Shown here one piece after another: positions 7,854-19,881 of a stretch of DNA of 64,000 bases. The translations under genes were made by a program, and so were the position numbers. The notes under the pieces were generated by a model. The model saw only the letters and a program-made list of their open reading frames with translations. It ran no database searches and had not been told where the DNA came from. Origin of the DNA: JAKOVR01 sp031415655 (GTDB lineage: Bacteria > Actinomycetota > Acidimicrobiia > Acidimicrobiales > Acidimicrobilacustridaceae); contig JANOSD010000116.1 of the NCBI GenBank assembly GCA_031415655.1, positions 6,518 through 70,517 on the forward strand, written 5' to 3'. Every line of letters starts with the position of its first letter. The stretch's first letter is position 1.

Positions 7854-10451
7854 CTATGCGGAGAGGATCGACTCGACGCGAGAGTCGCCCACCACGAACG
7901 GTCGGGCGATCGGTGACGCCAACTCCCAGTTGGCGCCGAACCCGTGCGCTTCGATCTGGCTGCCGATGCCCATGGTGGCCATGCGGCCCGGGTCGTCGAC
8001 TCGGAGCACGCCCGGCCCGAAGGCGTGTAGCGCCGGCGCATGGAGGGGCCAGGATTCGTGGTGGCCCGATTCTTTTGTGTCGAGCACGGAGCGGAACCAC
8101 GCTGCGTAGTCGTGGGGGAGGTCGATGGTGTCGGGATACACCCGGTCGCGCGAGGGCATCAGATGGTGCTGAGCAGCAAGAACCGTGGCGAGGGCAGAGT
8201 CGTCGGGAACACCAAGCTCGTCAATCAGGTACTGCCCCACCTCGTCGTAGTAACGACGCCACGACACCGGTGGTGCCATGAACCTCGTGACCGCCTGCGT
8301 TGACAGAGCGACCAGTGGCCACCGGTCGGGGGCGTTCATGCCCGTTTGGCGGAGGCCCTCATAGAAGGCCACTTCTTCGATGCCGGTCTGTTGGCGCACA
8401 TGACGCGACACGTGGCGAAGGATGCCGAAGTTCTCACAGAGGAGGAACCACAACCGGAGGTGGCGCATATGGAGGTAGTCGTCTCGTGTGTAGGTAGCCG
8501 TGGCCACTACCAAGGACGACGCACCGGTTCCCGGCTTGGTGTCCACCACGATGCCGTGCTTTTCGCGATAGCTCGGCTCGTTCATTGGACTGTTGACAAG
8601 CAGTTCCGTGATCGGAAGCCGTACCTGTACCTCACGATCGACGCATTGCTGGAGGTCGAGCTGAAACGATGCGGTGGTGGCACCGGGAAGGCCGACCATG
8701 AGGTCGACGAACAGCGGGAGGTTGAGTCGGCGGAACTCGCCGGCCAGCTCCTCGTACTTCGCCAGCTTGATGTTCGACCGGTTGATCACGCTGAGCGTCT
8801 CGGTGTCCATCGTTTGCAACGACAAGATGCCAAAGCTCCAAATGTTGGCGTCGACCATCACCTTGATGATGTGGCTGAGATGTTTGACGGAGTTCTTGGC
8901 GAAGCTCACCCCGAACATGCGTGGGTAGCTGTAGATCGCTTTCATCTCGGCGATCTTTTCGGCGATCTCGACGTCGCGTTGGTAGATGCCAAAGTTCGAG
9001 TCGGCAGGGCCGACGGCCATCATCTTGTTGGAGGCACACCACTCGAGCTCGGCGTACACACGGTCGATCGAGTACTTCCGCATACGGGAAAGGGTGGCGG
9101 ACCCCCAGTCACAGAAGGTGCAACCGTACGGGCAGCCGCGGTTGGTCTCGATGGTGACCTGCTGGCGTGGTGCCTCGGCGTAGGCATCGAACAATCCGGT
9201 GAGGAACGGGGAAGGAATGGTGTCGAGATCACTGATGCGCTCCCGATCGGGTGTGCGAACAATGCGATCGCCGTCGCGAAAACAAATGCCGGGGACGTCG
9301 TGCAGCGCACGGAAGTCGACCGGCCCGTCGGAGGTACCAACCCGCCCGGCGAGCGCGGCCAGGATGTCGGCGGCGGCCGCTTCGCCTTCCCCGCGCACGG
9401 TGATGTCGACGTGGGGGTTTCGGCGGAAGTAGTCGATGGTGTCGAGCTCGTATTTGGGTGTGTCGGGGCCACCGTGCACGGTGATGCTCCCCGGGCTGCG
9501 CCGTTTCACCTCCTCGGAGATCGAAAGGCAGTGGGTGTGGCTCCACAGGTAGTTGGAGAAGAGGTAGACGGCAGGCCGTTCGGTCGGCCGATCGAGGCGG
9601 TTCGCGTCGAGTACCCAGTCGAGGTAGAACTGGTACTCCTCGTTGAGCTGACCGTTCTCGAACGCCTTGGCGTAGGCGAAGATCAGGCCCAAACTCAACG
9701 GGGGCTGACCGTTGAACGCCACCGGCACCACCCGCACACGCTGCGTTCCCGTGCGTTCCTCTCGTTCCCGTTCTGCTTCCTCATCCGCTGCGAGCCGCCG
9801 GTCGACAGCCAGAACCAAGAGGTGACGGGCCTCGAACTGACGCTCCATCACCATGCCGGTGAGGCCGTAGGCGGTGCTCTCGCGGGGGACCGATGGGTCT
9901 AGGTGTTGGAGAAGGCCAGCGGCGGTGAGCTTCACGAGGAGCTCGTCGAACGGGCGTTCGCGCAGCGCCCGGTTCCCGACGTTCTGGCGATGGGCCTTGA
10001 TCGCTTCAAGTCGGGTGCGGCGAGCGGCGAGCACCGACGCCGCAACCACCTCGGTAGGGGAAAGCAGCACGAGTCGGGAGCCGTCATGGCCGACGACTTC
10101 GAAGCCATCTTGGGCGATCCCGAGTACGGCCGGAGTTTCCAGCAAGAGCGCGTGGGGAAAGGCGTCGGGGGGCGGAGGTGGCCGTAGGGCGCTGGTGCTG
10201 GCGATCAGGGCGGGGGAGGTACCGTTGGGGACAAGGAGCCCGTCTTCGACCAAATCCTGCCGCAGTGCGTCGAGGTGCGAAGGAGCAATCGTGCCGGTGT
10301 CCCCCCGCGCCAGAGCGGCCAACCATTCGAGCCCATCGAGGTCCACCGGCACGGTGTAGTCGCGTTGCAAACAGGGCACCCCCACTCCTTCCGGAGTGAT
10401 GAGGACCACGAGCGCGGGCGAAACGGCGAGAGGGGCGACGATGGTGTCCAC
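7854..10451 (-). CDS. Cobalamin-type radical SAM enzyme with two N-terminal winged-helix-like repeats
   Basis: Protein of 865 residues with a GTG start. The radical SAM cluster motif CxxxCxxC is 'CPYGCTFC' near residues 440-447. Before it, residues about 245-370 resemble the B12-binding fold of this class, with 'ITVHGGPDTP' and 'VRGEGE', though the classical cobalamin DxHxxG motif is absent. Residues 1-80 and 110-185 look like two related small domains of the PqqD/RRE or winged-helix type, each ending in 'L..DGLLV' or 'L..AGLLQ'. The C-terminal 250 residues are unassigned. Reaction and substrate are unknown; methylation or another B12-dependent modification is possible. No precursor peptide gene is visible nearby. 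Confidence 0.8.
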   Translation of the reverse strand: MDTIVAPLAVSPALVVLITPEGVGVPCLQRDYTVPVDLDGLEWLAALARGDTGTIAPSHLDALRQDLVEDGLLVPNGTSPALIASTSALRPPPPPDAFPHALLLETPAVLGIAQDGFEVVGHDGSRLVLLSPTEVVAASVLAARRTRLEAIKAHRQNVGNRALRERPFDELLVKLTAAGLLQHLDPSVPRESTAYGLTGMVMERQFEARHLLVLAVDRRLAADEEAEREREERTGTQRVRVVPVAFNGQPPLSLGLIFAYAKAFENGQLNEEYQFYLDWVLDANRLDRPTERPAVYLFSNYLWSHTHCLSISEEVKRRSPGSITVHGGPDTPKYELDTIDYFRRNPHVDITVRGEGEAAAADILAALAGRVGTSDGPVDFRALHDVPGICFRDGDRIVRTPDRERISDLDTIPSPFLTGLFDAYAEAPRQQVTIETNRGCPYGCTFCDWGSATLSRMRKYSIDRVYAELEWCASNKMMAVGPADSNFGIYQRDVEIAEKIAEMKAIYSYPRMFGVSFAKNSVKHLSHIIKVMVDANIWSFGILSLQTMDTETLSVINRSNIKLAKYEELAGEFRRLNLPLFVDLMVGLPGATTASFQLDLQQCVDREVQVRLPITELLVNSPMNEPSYREKHGIVVDTKPGTGASSLVVATATYTRDDYLHMRHLRLWFLLCENFGILRHVSRHVRQQTGIEEVAFYEGLRQTGMNAPDRWPLVALSTQAVTRFMAPPVSWRRYYDEVGQYLIDELGVPDDSALATVLAAQHHLMPSRDRVYPDTIDLPHDYAAWFRSVLDTKESGHHESWPLHAPALHAFGPGVLRVDDPGRMATMGIGSQIEAHGFGANWELASPIARPFVVGDSRVESILSA

Positions 10452-10510
10452 GGGCCTCTTAACCTACCAGCGTTTGACAAACCGACGCCCATGGTCCAAA
10501 CCTTCTGACG

Positions 10511-13276
<2,766 letters not shown>

Positions 13277-13292
13277 TCTACGGTTGACGCCG

Positions 13293-14621
13293 ATGGCTGC
13301 GCTGTTCCCCCCCGCCGTCGACGGACGACCTTCTCTGCTGTTGCGGATATTTGCCACGCCGGCGTTCTTTCGGCTGTGGTTGGTGCAGGCCGTCGGCGCC
13401 ACCGGCGACTGGTTGGGGATGCTCGCCGTCATCTACATCGCCCAAGGCCTTTACCCCGGCGGGTCCAACGCAAGGGCGGCGGCCACATCGTTGGTGATCG
13501 GTGTGCGCCTACTCCCGCACCTTTTCCTTTCGCCGTGGGCGGGTGTATTGGTGGATCGATTCGATCGGCGCAAGCTCATGGTGATGGCCGACCTTGGCCG
13601 TATCCCGGTGCTGTTGTTGCTCCCGTTCACCCGCAACCTCCTCATGCTTGTGGTGGCATCGGTCCTTCTCGAGGCGTTCACCCTCGTGTGGACGCCGGCC
13701 AAAGAAGCGATCACTCCCCACCTTGTGCCCCCGGAACACCTCACCACCGCAAACTCGCTCAACATGGCAGCCGGGTTCGCGTCGTTCCTGCCCGGAAGTG
13801 TGATGTTTGCGGCGTTGGCCGGTCTGTCGGGGTGGCTGGCGGGATTCTCCTCGCTCGGGTTCCTGAGCCGAGCCGACAATCAGACCACCTTGCCCCTCCT
13901 GTTCGATGCCCTGACGTTCGCCTTTTCGGCGGTGGTGCTTTGGCGACTGGCGCTCCCCGAAGCGGCGATAAAATCTGACGCTGGCAGCCCGGCGCCGAAG
14001 CATCGTCGGCGACTCGACCTTCGCGGTGCATGGGCGGGGGTCACCGAAGGCTGGCGCTACGCCTTCCTGAATCCCACCGTGCGGGCGGTCAACATCAGCC
14101 TCGGAATCGCGTTGGTCGGGGGCGGGATGCTGGTCCCCCTCGGGGCGGTGTTCTCGACGGAAGTACTGGGCGCTGGCCCCGCAGGATACGGCCTCTTCAC
14201 CACCGCAATCGGCCTCGGTGTCGCCGTCGGCGTCGTAGGGATCACGGTGGTGCAGCGGCGGGTTCCGAAGCCCACGGTGTTTTGGATTGGTTTAGTGATT
14301 TCCGGTGGTGCGCTCTTCCTTGCTGCTGCCTCGGGGTCGCTGTCGGTGTCGGTGTTGTTCCTGTTCGTGATGGGTTCCGCCGTCGGTCCGGTCTACGTGC
14401 TCGGTTACTCGATGCTCCACGAAAATGTTGAAGACGAAATGCGCGGCCGGGTGTTTTCCGGCCTCAACACGCTGGTCCGGGTGTGTGTGTTTGCCGCCCT
14501 CGTGATCGGCCCATTGCTGTCCGCTGCGCTTCGTTCGGTTCGGATCACGCTGTGGATCGACGCTGGGCTCATGTTCGGAGCTGGGCTGTTCGCCCGACGA
14601 GCCTTTCGGAGCAACCAATGA
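13293..14621 (+). CDS. MFS transporter
   Basis: Membrane protein of 442 residues (ATG at 13293; a TTG nine bases earlier is also in frame) with about 10-12 predicted helices. The motif-A region 'GVLVDRFDRRKLMVMADL' lies after helix 2 (about residues 85-100), and 'DEMRGRVFSGLNTLVRV' in the second half matches the equivalent loop of the MFS_3/EntS-like branch. These are mostly drug or siderophore exporters; the substrate is not known here. It lies only 16 bases after topA and its stop overlaps the tmk start (ATGA), so it is part of the same operon. Confidence 0.88.
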   Translation: MAALFPPAVDGRPSLLLRIFATPAFFRLWLVQAVGATGDWLGMLAVIYIAQGLYPGGSNARAAATSLVIGVRLLPHLFLSPWAGVLVDRFDRRKLMVMADLGRIPVLLLLPFTRNLLMLVVASVLLEAFTLVWTPAKEAITPHLVPPEHLTTANSLNMAAGFASFLPGSVMFAALAGLSGWLAGFSSLGFLSRADNQTTLPLLFDALTFAFSAVVLWRLALPEAAIKSDAGSPAPKHRRRLDLRGAWAGVTEGWRYAFLNPTVRAVNISLGIALVGGGMLVPLGAVFSTEVLGAGPAGYGLFTTAIGLGVAVGVVGITVVQRRVPKPTVFWIGLVISGGALFLAAASGSLSVSVLFLFVMGSAVGPVYVLGYSMLHENVEDEMRGRVFSGLNTLVRVCVFAALVIGPLLSAALRSVRITLWIDAGLMFGAGLFARRAFRSNQ

Positions 14622-15241
14622 ACCACCAACCGGGTCGTTTCGTGGTGTTTGAAGGCGGTGAGGGATGTGGGAAGTCCACTCAAGCCCGGCTGCTCGTGGA
14701 CTGGCTCGGGGAGGGCACGGTCCTCACCCGTGAACCCGGCGCCACGAGGGTAGGTTCGGCGTTGCGGGCGTTGTTGCTTTCACCGGAAACGGGAGCGATG
14801 CACCCGAGAACGGAAGCACTCCTTATGGCCGCTGATCGCGCCGAGCACGTGGCCACCGTGGTGAAACCGGCCCTGGTTGCCGGCCACCACGTGGTGAGCG
14901 ATCGTTGCGCGTACTCGTCGATTGCGTATCAAGGCTTCGGCCGCGGCCTCGCCGTCGGAGAAGTACGCATGTTGTCGGACTGGGCCGGCGACGGGTTATG
15001 GCCGGACCTCGTGGTGCTCCTCGATCTGCCGAACGCTGCTTCTCGGCATGCGACGGCATCGAACGACGACCGGTTCGAAGTGGAGGATCGGGCCTTTCAC
15101 GAACGAGTGGTGGCGGGGTTTCGCCAGTTGTGTGATGACGACCCGGAGCGGTGGGTGCGTATCGATGCATCGGGTTCGGTCGACAACGTGGCCGACGCAG
15201 TCCGCGGTGCCGTGGCCGAGCGGCTAGAACTCCACCCATGA
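14618..15241 (+). CDS. tmk: Thymidylate kinase
   Basis: Protein of 207 residues that phosphorylates dTMP to dTDP. Seen: P-loop 'FEGGEGCGKST', the substrate motif 'TREPGAT' (usual family form DRE/TREPGGT), 'LLMAADRAEH' and the arginine-bearing 'VVSDRCAYSSIAYQG'. It starts inside the MFS stop (ATGA) and its own stop overlaps the holB start in the same way, a strong sign of translational coupling. The order topA-tmk-holB is common in actinobacteria. Confidence 0.95.
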   Translation: MNHQPGRFVVFEGGEGCGKSTQARLLVDWLGEGTVLTREPGATRVGSALRALLLSPETGAMHPRTEALLMAADRAEHVATVVKPALVAGHHVVSDRCAYSSIAYQGFGRGLAVGEVRMLSDWAGDGLWPDLVVLLDLPNAASRHATASNDDRFEVEDRAFHERVVAGFRQLCDDDPERWVRIDASGSVDNVADAVRGAVAERLELHP

Positions 15242-16296
15242 AGGAGCTCAACCTCTGGACCGATGTTGTGGGTCAACCGCGGGCGGTCGCCAACCTGCGG
15301 GCGGCGGTCGTCCACCCCGTGCACGCGTACCTTCTTGTTGGCCCCCGAGGGTCGGGAAAGCGAGCATTGGCTCGTGCCTTTGGCGCCGAGTTGCTCGCTC
15401 ACCGGCTCGACGATGCGGATCGACATCGATTGCTCGACCTTGTTCGTCGTGAGGAACACCCAGACTTCCACGTGATCAAACGTGTGGGCGCGGCGATCTC
15501 TGCGGAGCAGGCCACCGATGTCGTGCGAGAAGCGTCGCGCACACCTACCGAAGGCGACCGGAAGGTGATCGTGCTCGACGAGTTCCACCTGCTCGCCGAC
15601 GCGGTTGCCCCCAAGTTGTTGAAAACGATCGAGGAGCCCCCCGAAGGTGTGGTGTTCCTGGTACTCGCCGACGAGTTGGCACCCGAGTTAGTCACGATCG
15701 CCTCGCGCTGTGTGCGGGTGGAGTTGGGTCCCGTGCCGTTCACCGACATCGTGGAGCGGCTGATTTTCGAAGGGGTGCCTCGGGCCAAGGCCGACGAGGC
15801 GGCCCTTGGCGCGGTGGGTGATCTCGGGCGGGCGCGAGTGCTCGCCACGGACCCCCAACTGGCGTTTCGTCGACAGCTTTGGGCCGACGTTTCTGTGCGC
15901 CTCGACGGGACCGGTCATCGCGTGTCCCGGCAAGTCGACGAGATCGGGGCGGCAATCGACAACGCCGCTGCGCCGCTAGTGGCCAAACAAGCGACGGAGA
16001 TCGAGGCACTCGAAGAGCGGGTAGCGCTCTACGGCGAGCGGGGGTCGGGACGCAAGGATCTTGAAGCCCGCCACAAACGGGAGCTGCGCCGGCACCGCAC
16101 GGATGAGCTGCGGTTTGGGCTGGCAGTTTTGGCTCGCCGCTACCGTGACGCTGTCGTTAACGCAGAAAGGCCGGCGCCGCTCTACGAGGCCGTGGCAGCG
16201 ATCGCCGCCACCAACGAAGCGTTAGTACGCAACCCGATGGAAAAGCTGGCGCTACAGGCCCTTTTCGTTCGCCTGCCGCCGGTCGCCGTGGAGTAG
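15238..16296 (+). CDS. holB: DNA polymerase III subunit delta' (clamp loader)
   Basis: Protein of 352 residues. It begins 'MKELNLWTDVVGQPRAV' and has a degenerate P-loop 'GPRGSGKRAL', a Walker B-like 'VIVLDEFHLLAD' and the sensor-type 'LLKTIEEPPEGVVFLV', all expected for the delta' AAA+ subunit that helps open the sliding clamp. The C-terminal third is helical and divergent, as usual. The start at 15238 is preferred because it makes the ATGA overlap with tmk and removes a 29-residue arginine-rich shadow extension. Confidence 0.93.
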   Translation: MKELNLWTDVVGQPRAVANLRAAVVHPVHAYLLVGPRGSGKRALARAFGAELLAHRLDDADRHRLLDLVRREEHPDFHVIKRVGAAISAEQATDVVREASRTPTEGDRKVIVLDEFHLLADAVAPKLLKTIEEPPEGVVFLVLADELAPELVTIASRCVRVELGPVPFTDIVERLIFEGVPRAKADEAALGAVGDLGRARVLATDPQLAFRRQLWADVSVRLDGTGHRVSRQVDEIGAAIDNAAAPLVAKQATEIEALEERVALYGERGSGRKDLEARHKRELRRHRTDELRFGLAVLARRYRDAVVNAERPAPLYEAVAAIAATNEALVRNPMEKLALQALFVRLPPVAVE

Positions 16297-16464
16297 CGAG
16301 CGCTCGACGACGGGCTCCGCGCCATCGTCGAAATATGCACCTCGTTCCGGTGACTTTGGTGTTGGCGCTGGCTTGGGCGATCTCTGAGCAGACCCGAGGT
16401 TCGGATCTCGATCCGTGAACGCCGCGCGGGCGTTGCGGGCATTGCGGCGATCTTTGTGATGTTC

Positions 16465-17040
16465 CTATGCGACGGTGGAGAGCGGCTCGTTGGGGCCCTC
16501 GCGGATGACGTCTCGGCCATCGACGACGGCGTCACCCCCAACCACGCCACCACACACGAAGGCTTGTCCAGACACACGCGCCATATCGGTGACCGTGGCG
16601 TTGCCCATAACCCGTGCTTCGCCGTTCACGAGTGCGTTGCCGGTGACGTGAGCCCCGGCGCCGATTCGCGCACTGCCCCCAATGCGTGCATTGCCATCGA
16701 TCGTGGCGATCTCTACGGTTGCGCTGTCGGTCACTACTGCTCGTCCGCCGACACGGGCGCCCTCGAGCAGTCGGGCATTGCCGCTGACGGCAGCGGTACC
16801 CGAAACTACCGCCTGATCGAAAACCCGGGCGTTGCCGAACACCAGCGAATCTCTGGTGACCGTCGCGGTTGGGTCGGCATGCGCGGTATCGGCCACCCAG
16901 CCGCCGGCGGATCCGTCACCGTTTGCATGACGTTTGGCGCGAACGGAACCACTTCCGAAATCGAATCGGTTGTCCACTTCGCTGTGCCCGTTGGTCGCGT
17001 CGCTACTCGCTACCCTCCGCCGCCGCATCCCTCTCGCCAT
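16465..17040 (-). CDS. Left-handed beta-helix (hexapeptide repeat) protein
   Basis: Protein of 191 residues. An N-terminal basic stretch ('MARGMRRRR') is followed from about residue 45 by some 18 six-residue turns of the type A-x-V-x-G-x or A-R-I-x-G-x, for example 'NARVFDQAVVSGTAAVSGNA' and 'DGNARIGGSARIGAGA'. This is the pattern of a left-handed parallel beta helix as in YdcK-like and acyltransferase families, but I see no catalytic histidine loop, so an enzyme role is not supported. The ATG at 17040 has a strong GGAGG site eight bases upstream and is much better than the long upstream extension. Confidence 0.7.
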   Translation of the reverse strand: MARGMRRRRVASSDATNGHSEVDNRFDFGSGSVRAKRHANGDGSAGGWVADTAHADPTATVTRDSLVFGNARVFDQAVVSGTAAVSGNARLLEGARVGGRAVVTDSATVEIATIDGNARIGGSARIGAGAHVTGNALVNGEARVMGNATVTDMARVSGQAFVCGGVVGGDAVVDGRDVIREGPNEPLSTVA

Positions 17041-17200
17041 TGCTTTGCCTCCATAGCTGAAACGGAAGCATTGCTGCCGCTCCCGTGCCGGAGCGGACAT
17101 TCGGGAAGAATCGAGGAAGAATTGAGGGAGAATTGACAGAGAACTGAGAGAGAAATGACCAGATATTCGGGACCGGGAACGACACGGCCGTTGTCGGTCG

Positions 17201-19846
17201 TTACCAGGCCGGATCGGCGGCGAGAAGCGCGGCGAACTCTTCGGAGGGGACGGCTTTCGAGAAGAGGAAACCTTGGGCCCATTCGCAGCCGAGCGCTCGC
17301 AGTGCATCGAGGTGCTCGGGTTCCTCGACGCCTTCGGCGCAGGTGGTGAGTGAGAGTGCTTTCGCCATGTGCATAACGGCGGTGGCTACGGCAGATCCGG
17401 AGCCGTCAGCCCGCAGGGGTGTAACGAACGACCGGTCAATCTTCACGATGTCGACCGGAAAACGGTGGAGGTAGCTTAGGGACGAGTAGCCGGTTCCAAA
17501 GTCATCGATGGCCAACTTCACCCCAAGCTCCTTGAGTTGTTGGAGAATGAGGAGCGTTGCTTCGGCGTCGTCGATCAGGACGCTCTCGGTGAGTTCGAGA
17601 GAGAGTTGTTCTGCCGGCCAGTTGTAACGGCGGAGAATACGGTCGACCGTCGCCGCGAGGTCGGGGGCATTGAGCTGGCGGGCCGAAAGGTTCACGGCCA
17701 CCAGGAAATGGCCGAGGCCCGGGGTGCGGTCGACGAGGGTTCGGGCCTGGTGAACCGCTTCCTCAAGCACCCAACGGCCGATGCGGGTGATGAGGCCGGT
17801 ATCTTCGGCCACGTTGATGAAGTGCACCGGAGAAAGAAGGCCGTACTCGGGGTGGTTCCACCGCAAGAGGGCTTCGGCGCCGATGATGCGGCCATCGGTG
17901 AGGTCGATCTTGGGTTGGTAGTGGACGACGAGTTCGGACCGCTCAATGGCGACGCGGAGATCGTGGTCCACCTTCAAGCGAGCCTTTGCTCGATCGCGAA
18001 GTTCCTGGTCGAAAATCTCCAACCGGTCACGACCGAGCTCCTTGGCCCGATACATCGCGGCGTCGGCATCCTGGAGGAGCCCGCTGGCATCAACGGCGCC
18101 GTCGGAGAGAGCAACGCCGATCGAGGCCGACAAGAAGATCTCGCCCTCCTCCAGGCTGAACGGTTCCGACAGTGCGAGGTCGAGTCGATTCGCAACGAAA
18201 CGAACATCTTCGGTGTCGGTGATGTCGTCGAGCACAACCACGAACTCGTCCGCACCAAAGTGACTCACAAAGTCCCCTGGGCGCACCAGGTTTTGAAGCC
18301 GTCCCCCGAAACGCACAAGCAACGTGTCTCCGGCGGCATGCCCGAAGCTGTCGTTCACCATCTTGAAGCGATCGAGATCGACGAACATCACGGCGAGGTT
18401 CGTGTCGAGGGTGGCGCAACGCTGCAGCGAGGACTGAAGGAACTCCACCAGGCTTCGACGATTGGGGAGGTTGGTGAGTGAATGGTGCCGGGCCTGGTGG
18501 TAGAGCTCGCGCTGCACATGATCACGATCGATAGCGATGGATGCAAGGTGCGATGCCACGGCGACGACGTTCTGTTCATGGAGTTCCGGGGTGCAGGGGC
18601 GGTCGTAGAACGTGGCGATGGATCCGAGCACCTCGCCGGACCGGGTCTCGATGATCGGGACTGACCAACCTGACCGAAGGCCGAACTCAAACAGCCCGTC
18701 GAATCGGCCGGCTTCGAACTCAGCGAGGTCGGCAGCGAAGTCCGGGATAACCACCGACGCGCGGCGTTCCACTGCGGCGCCGGCCGGCGACATCGCCAGC
18801 CCGCGTCGCTCTATGGAGTCGAGTAGAGCCCGGGGAAGAGATCCGGCGGCCCCGACGGTGAGCCGTTGACGGTCGGGGGAGAGAAGAAAGATCGCCGCCG
18901 AGCCGCCACTGTGGTATTCCACCATCTTGGCGATCGCCGGCAGGGTCTCGTCGAGTGGGGCATCGCGAGCGATGAGTTCAAGAACTGCCGCTTCATCTTC
19001 AAGCAGACTTTCGGCCTGCCGAACCGCAGTGACGTTCCGGGTGGTGATCACGACGCCTTCGACGGATGGATCGCCGAGCATGTTCACCGCGGTGAACTCG
19101 ATCAGCTCGTAGTGCCCATCGGAGTGGAGGGTGCGGAACACGTCGCGGAACTCGACGCGAGGGTGAGCGATGATTTCGGCGAACGTGTCGGCAGCTCGAG
19201 CCTGGTCGTCGGGATGGAGGAAGGTGAAGCTGTCGGCACCAACCCAGCTCGAGGCGGGATAGCCGAGCACGTCGGTGAACTCGCCGCTGGTCTCGGTAAC
19301 CCGACCATCAGCTCCAATGATGGTGACCGTATCGCTGATGTTCGCCAGAAGGGTCCGCCACTTGTATTCGGTCCGTTTGAGTCGTTCTGCGGACCGGGAA
19401 GACTCGGTGATGTCGAGCGCGAAGGCGAGGATCATCTCCGGCTCGCCGTCGCTGCCTCGGACCATCGCCGATGAGCCGAGGCAGCGACGTTTTTCGCCGT
19501 CGGCCCGGACCACGGGAAAGTCGATGTTGTTGAATTCTCCGCCTTCCATGAGCGTTGCGAGGCCAGCCAACACCGCCTCGATTCCGTCTGATGGAATGAA
19601 GGGCACAAGCTCACCGATCACTTCGGTGGCGGTCCATCCAAAGAGGCGTTCGGCGGCGTGGTTCCACGCCCGCACCCGGCCGGCGAGGTCGACAGCATAA
19701 ATGGCCACGGGGGCGTGAGCGATGGCGGAATTGTCGAGATCAAACGCGCCCGACCGAACGGCGTGGTTGGCGATGATGGCTGCATCGGTCGGGTCGACCC
19801 CGGTGATATTGGTGATTCGAGACGAAAGCTCGGGGTCGGCGGTCAT
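17201..19846 (-). CDS. PAS-PAS-GAF-GGDEF-EAL cyclic di-GMP signalling protein
   Basis: Protein of about 881 residues. Domains in order: two PAS domains (about 45-165 and 170-290), a GAF domain (about 300-450), GGDEF (about 465-630) and EAL (about 640-880). The EAL domain is intact: 'EALLRWNHP', 'ELTESVLIDD', 'DDFGTGYSSL', 'VKIDRSFV' and 'AEGVEE', so it should hydrolyse c-di-GMP. The GGDEF signature reads GADEF and the usual preceding Arg is His ('SHFGADEF'), so cyclase activity is doubtful; it may bind GTP as a regulator. ATG 19846 has an AAGGGAG site; a GTG at 19885 overlapping the apt stop (GTGA) is the alternative. It follows apt in one unit. Confidence 0.9.
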   Translation of the reverse strand: MTADPELSSRITNITGVDPTDAAIIANHAVRSGAFDLDNSAIAHAPVAIYAVDLAGRVRAWNHAAERLFGWTATEVIGELVPFIPSDGIEAVLAGLATLMEGGEFNNIDFPVVRADGEKRRCLGSSAMVRGSDGEPEMILAFALDITESSRSAERLKRTEYKWRTLLANISDTVTIIGADGRVTETSGEFTDVLGYPASSWVGADSFTFLHPDDQARAADTFAEIIAHPRVEFRDVFRTLHSDGHYELIEFTAVNMLGDPSVEGVVITTRNVTAVRQAESLLEDEAAVLELIARDAPLDETLPAIAKMVEYHSGGSAAIFLLSPDRQRLTVGAAGSLPRALLDSIERRGLAMSPAGAAVERRASVVIPDFAADLAEFEAGRFDGLFEFGLRSGWSVPIIETRSGEVLGSIATFYDRPCTPELHEQNVVAVASHLASIAIDRDHVQRELYHQARHHSLTNLPNRRSLVEFLQSSLQRCATLDTNLAVMFVDLDRFKMVNDSFGHAAGDTLLVRFGGRLQNLVRPGDFVSHFGADEFVVVLDDITDTEDVRFVANRLDLALSEPFSLEEGEIFLSASIGVALSDGAVDASGLLQDADAAMYRAKELGRDRLEIFDQELRDRAKARLKVDHDLRVAIERSELVVHYQPKIDLTDGRIIGAEALLRWNHPEYGLLSPVHFINVAEDTGLITRIGRWVLEEAVHQARTLVDRTPGLGHFLVAVNLSARQLNAPDLAATVDRILRRYNWPAEQLSLELTESVLIDDAEATLLILQQLKELGVKLAIDDFGTGYSSLSYLHRFPVDIVKIDRSFVTPLRADGSGSAVATAVMHMAKALSLTTCAEGVEEPEHLDALRALGCEWAQGFLFSKAVPSEEFAALLAADPAW

Positions 19847-19881
19847 GGGCTCCCTTCGCGCTGCTTGGTGATGGTACTTGC

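Noticed and set aside
8346..9902. Open frame of 518 residues opposite the radical SAM gene
   Set aside because: Antisense shadow; the minus strand has clear enzyme motifs and this frame has none.
7854..10510. Complete RiPP biosynthesis cluster around the radical SAM gene
   Set aside because: No short precursor-like gene with ribosome binding site could be found in the adjoining gaps (7820-7853, 10452-10510), so only the enzyme is reported.
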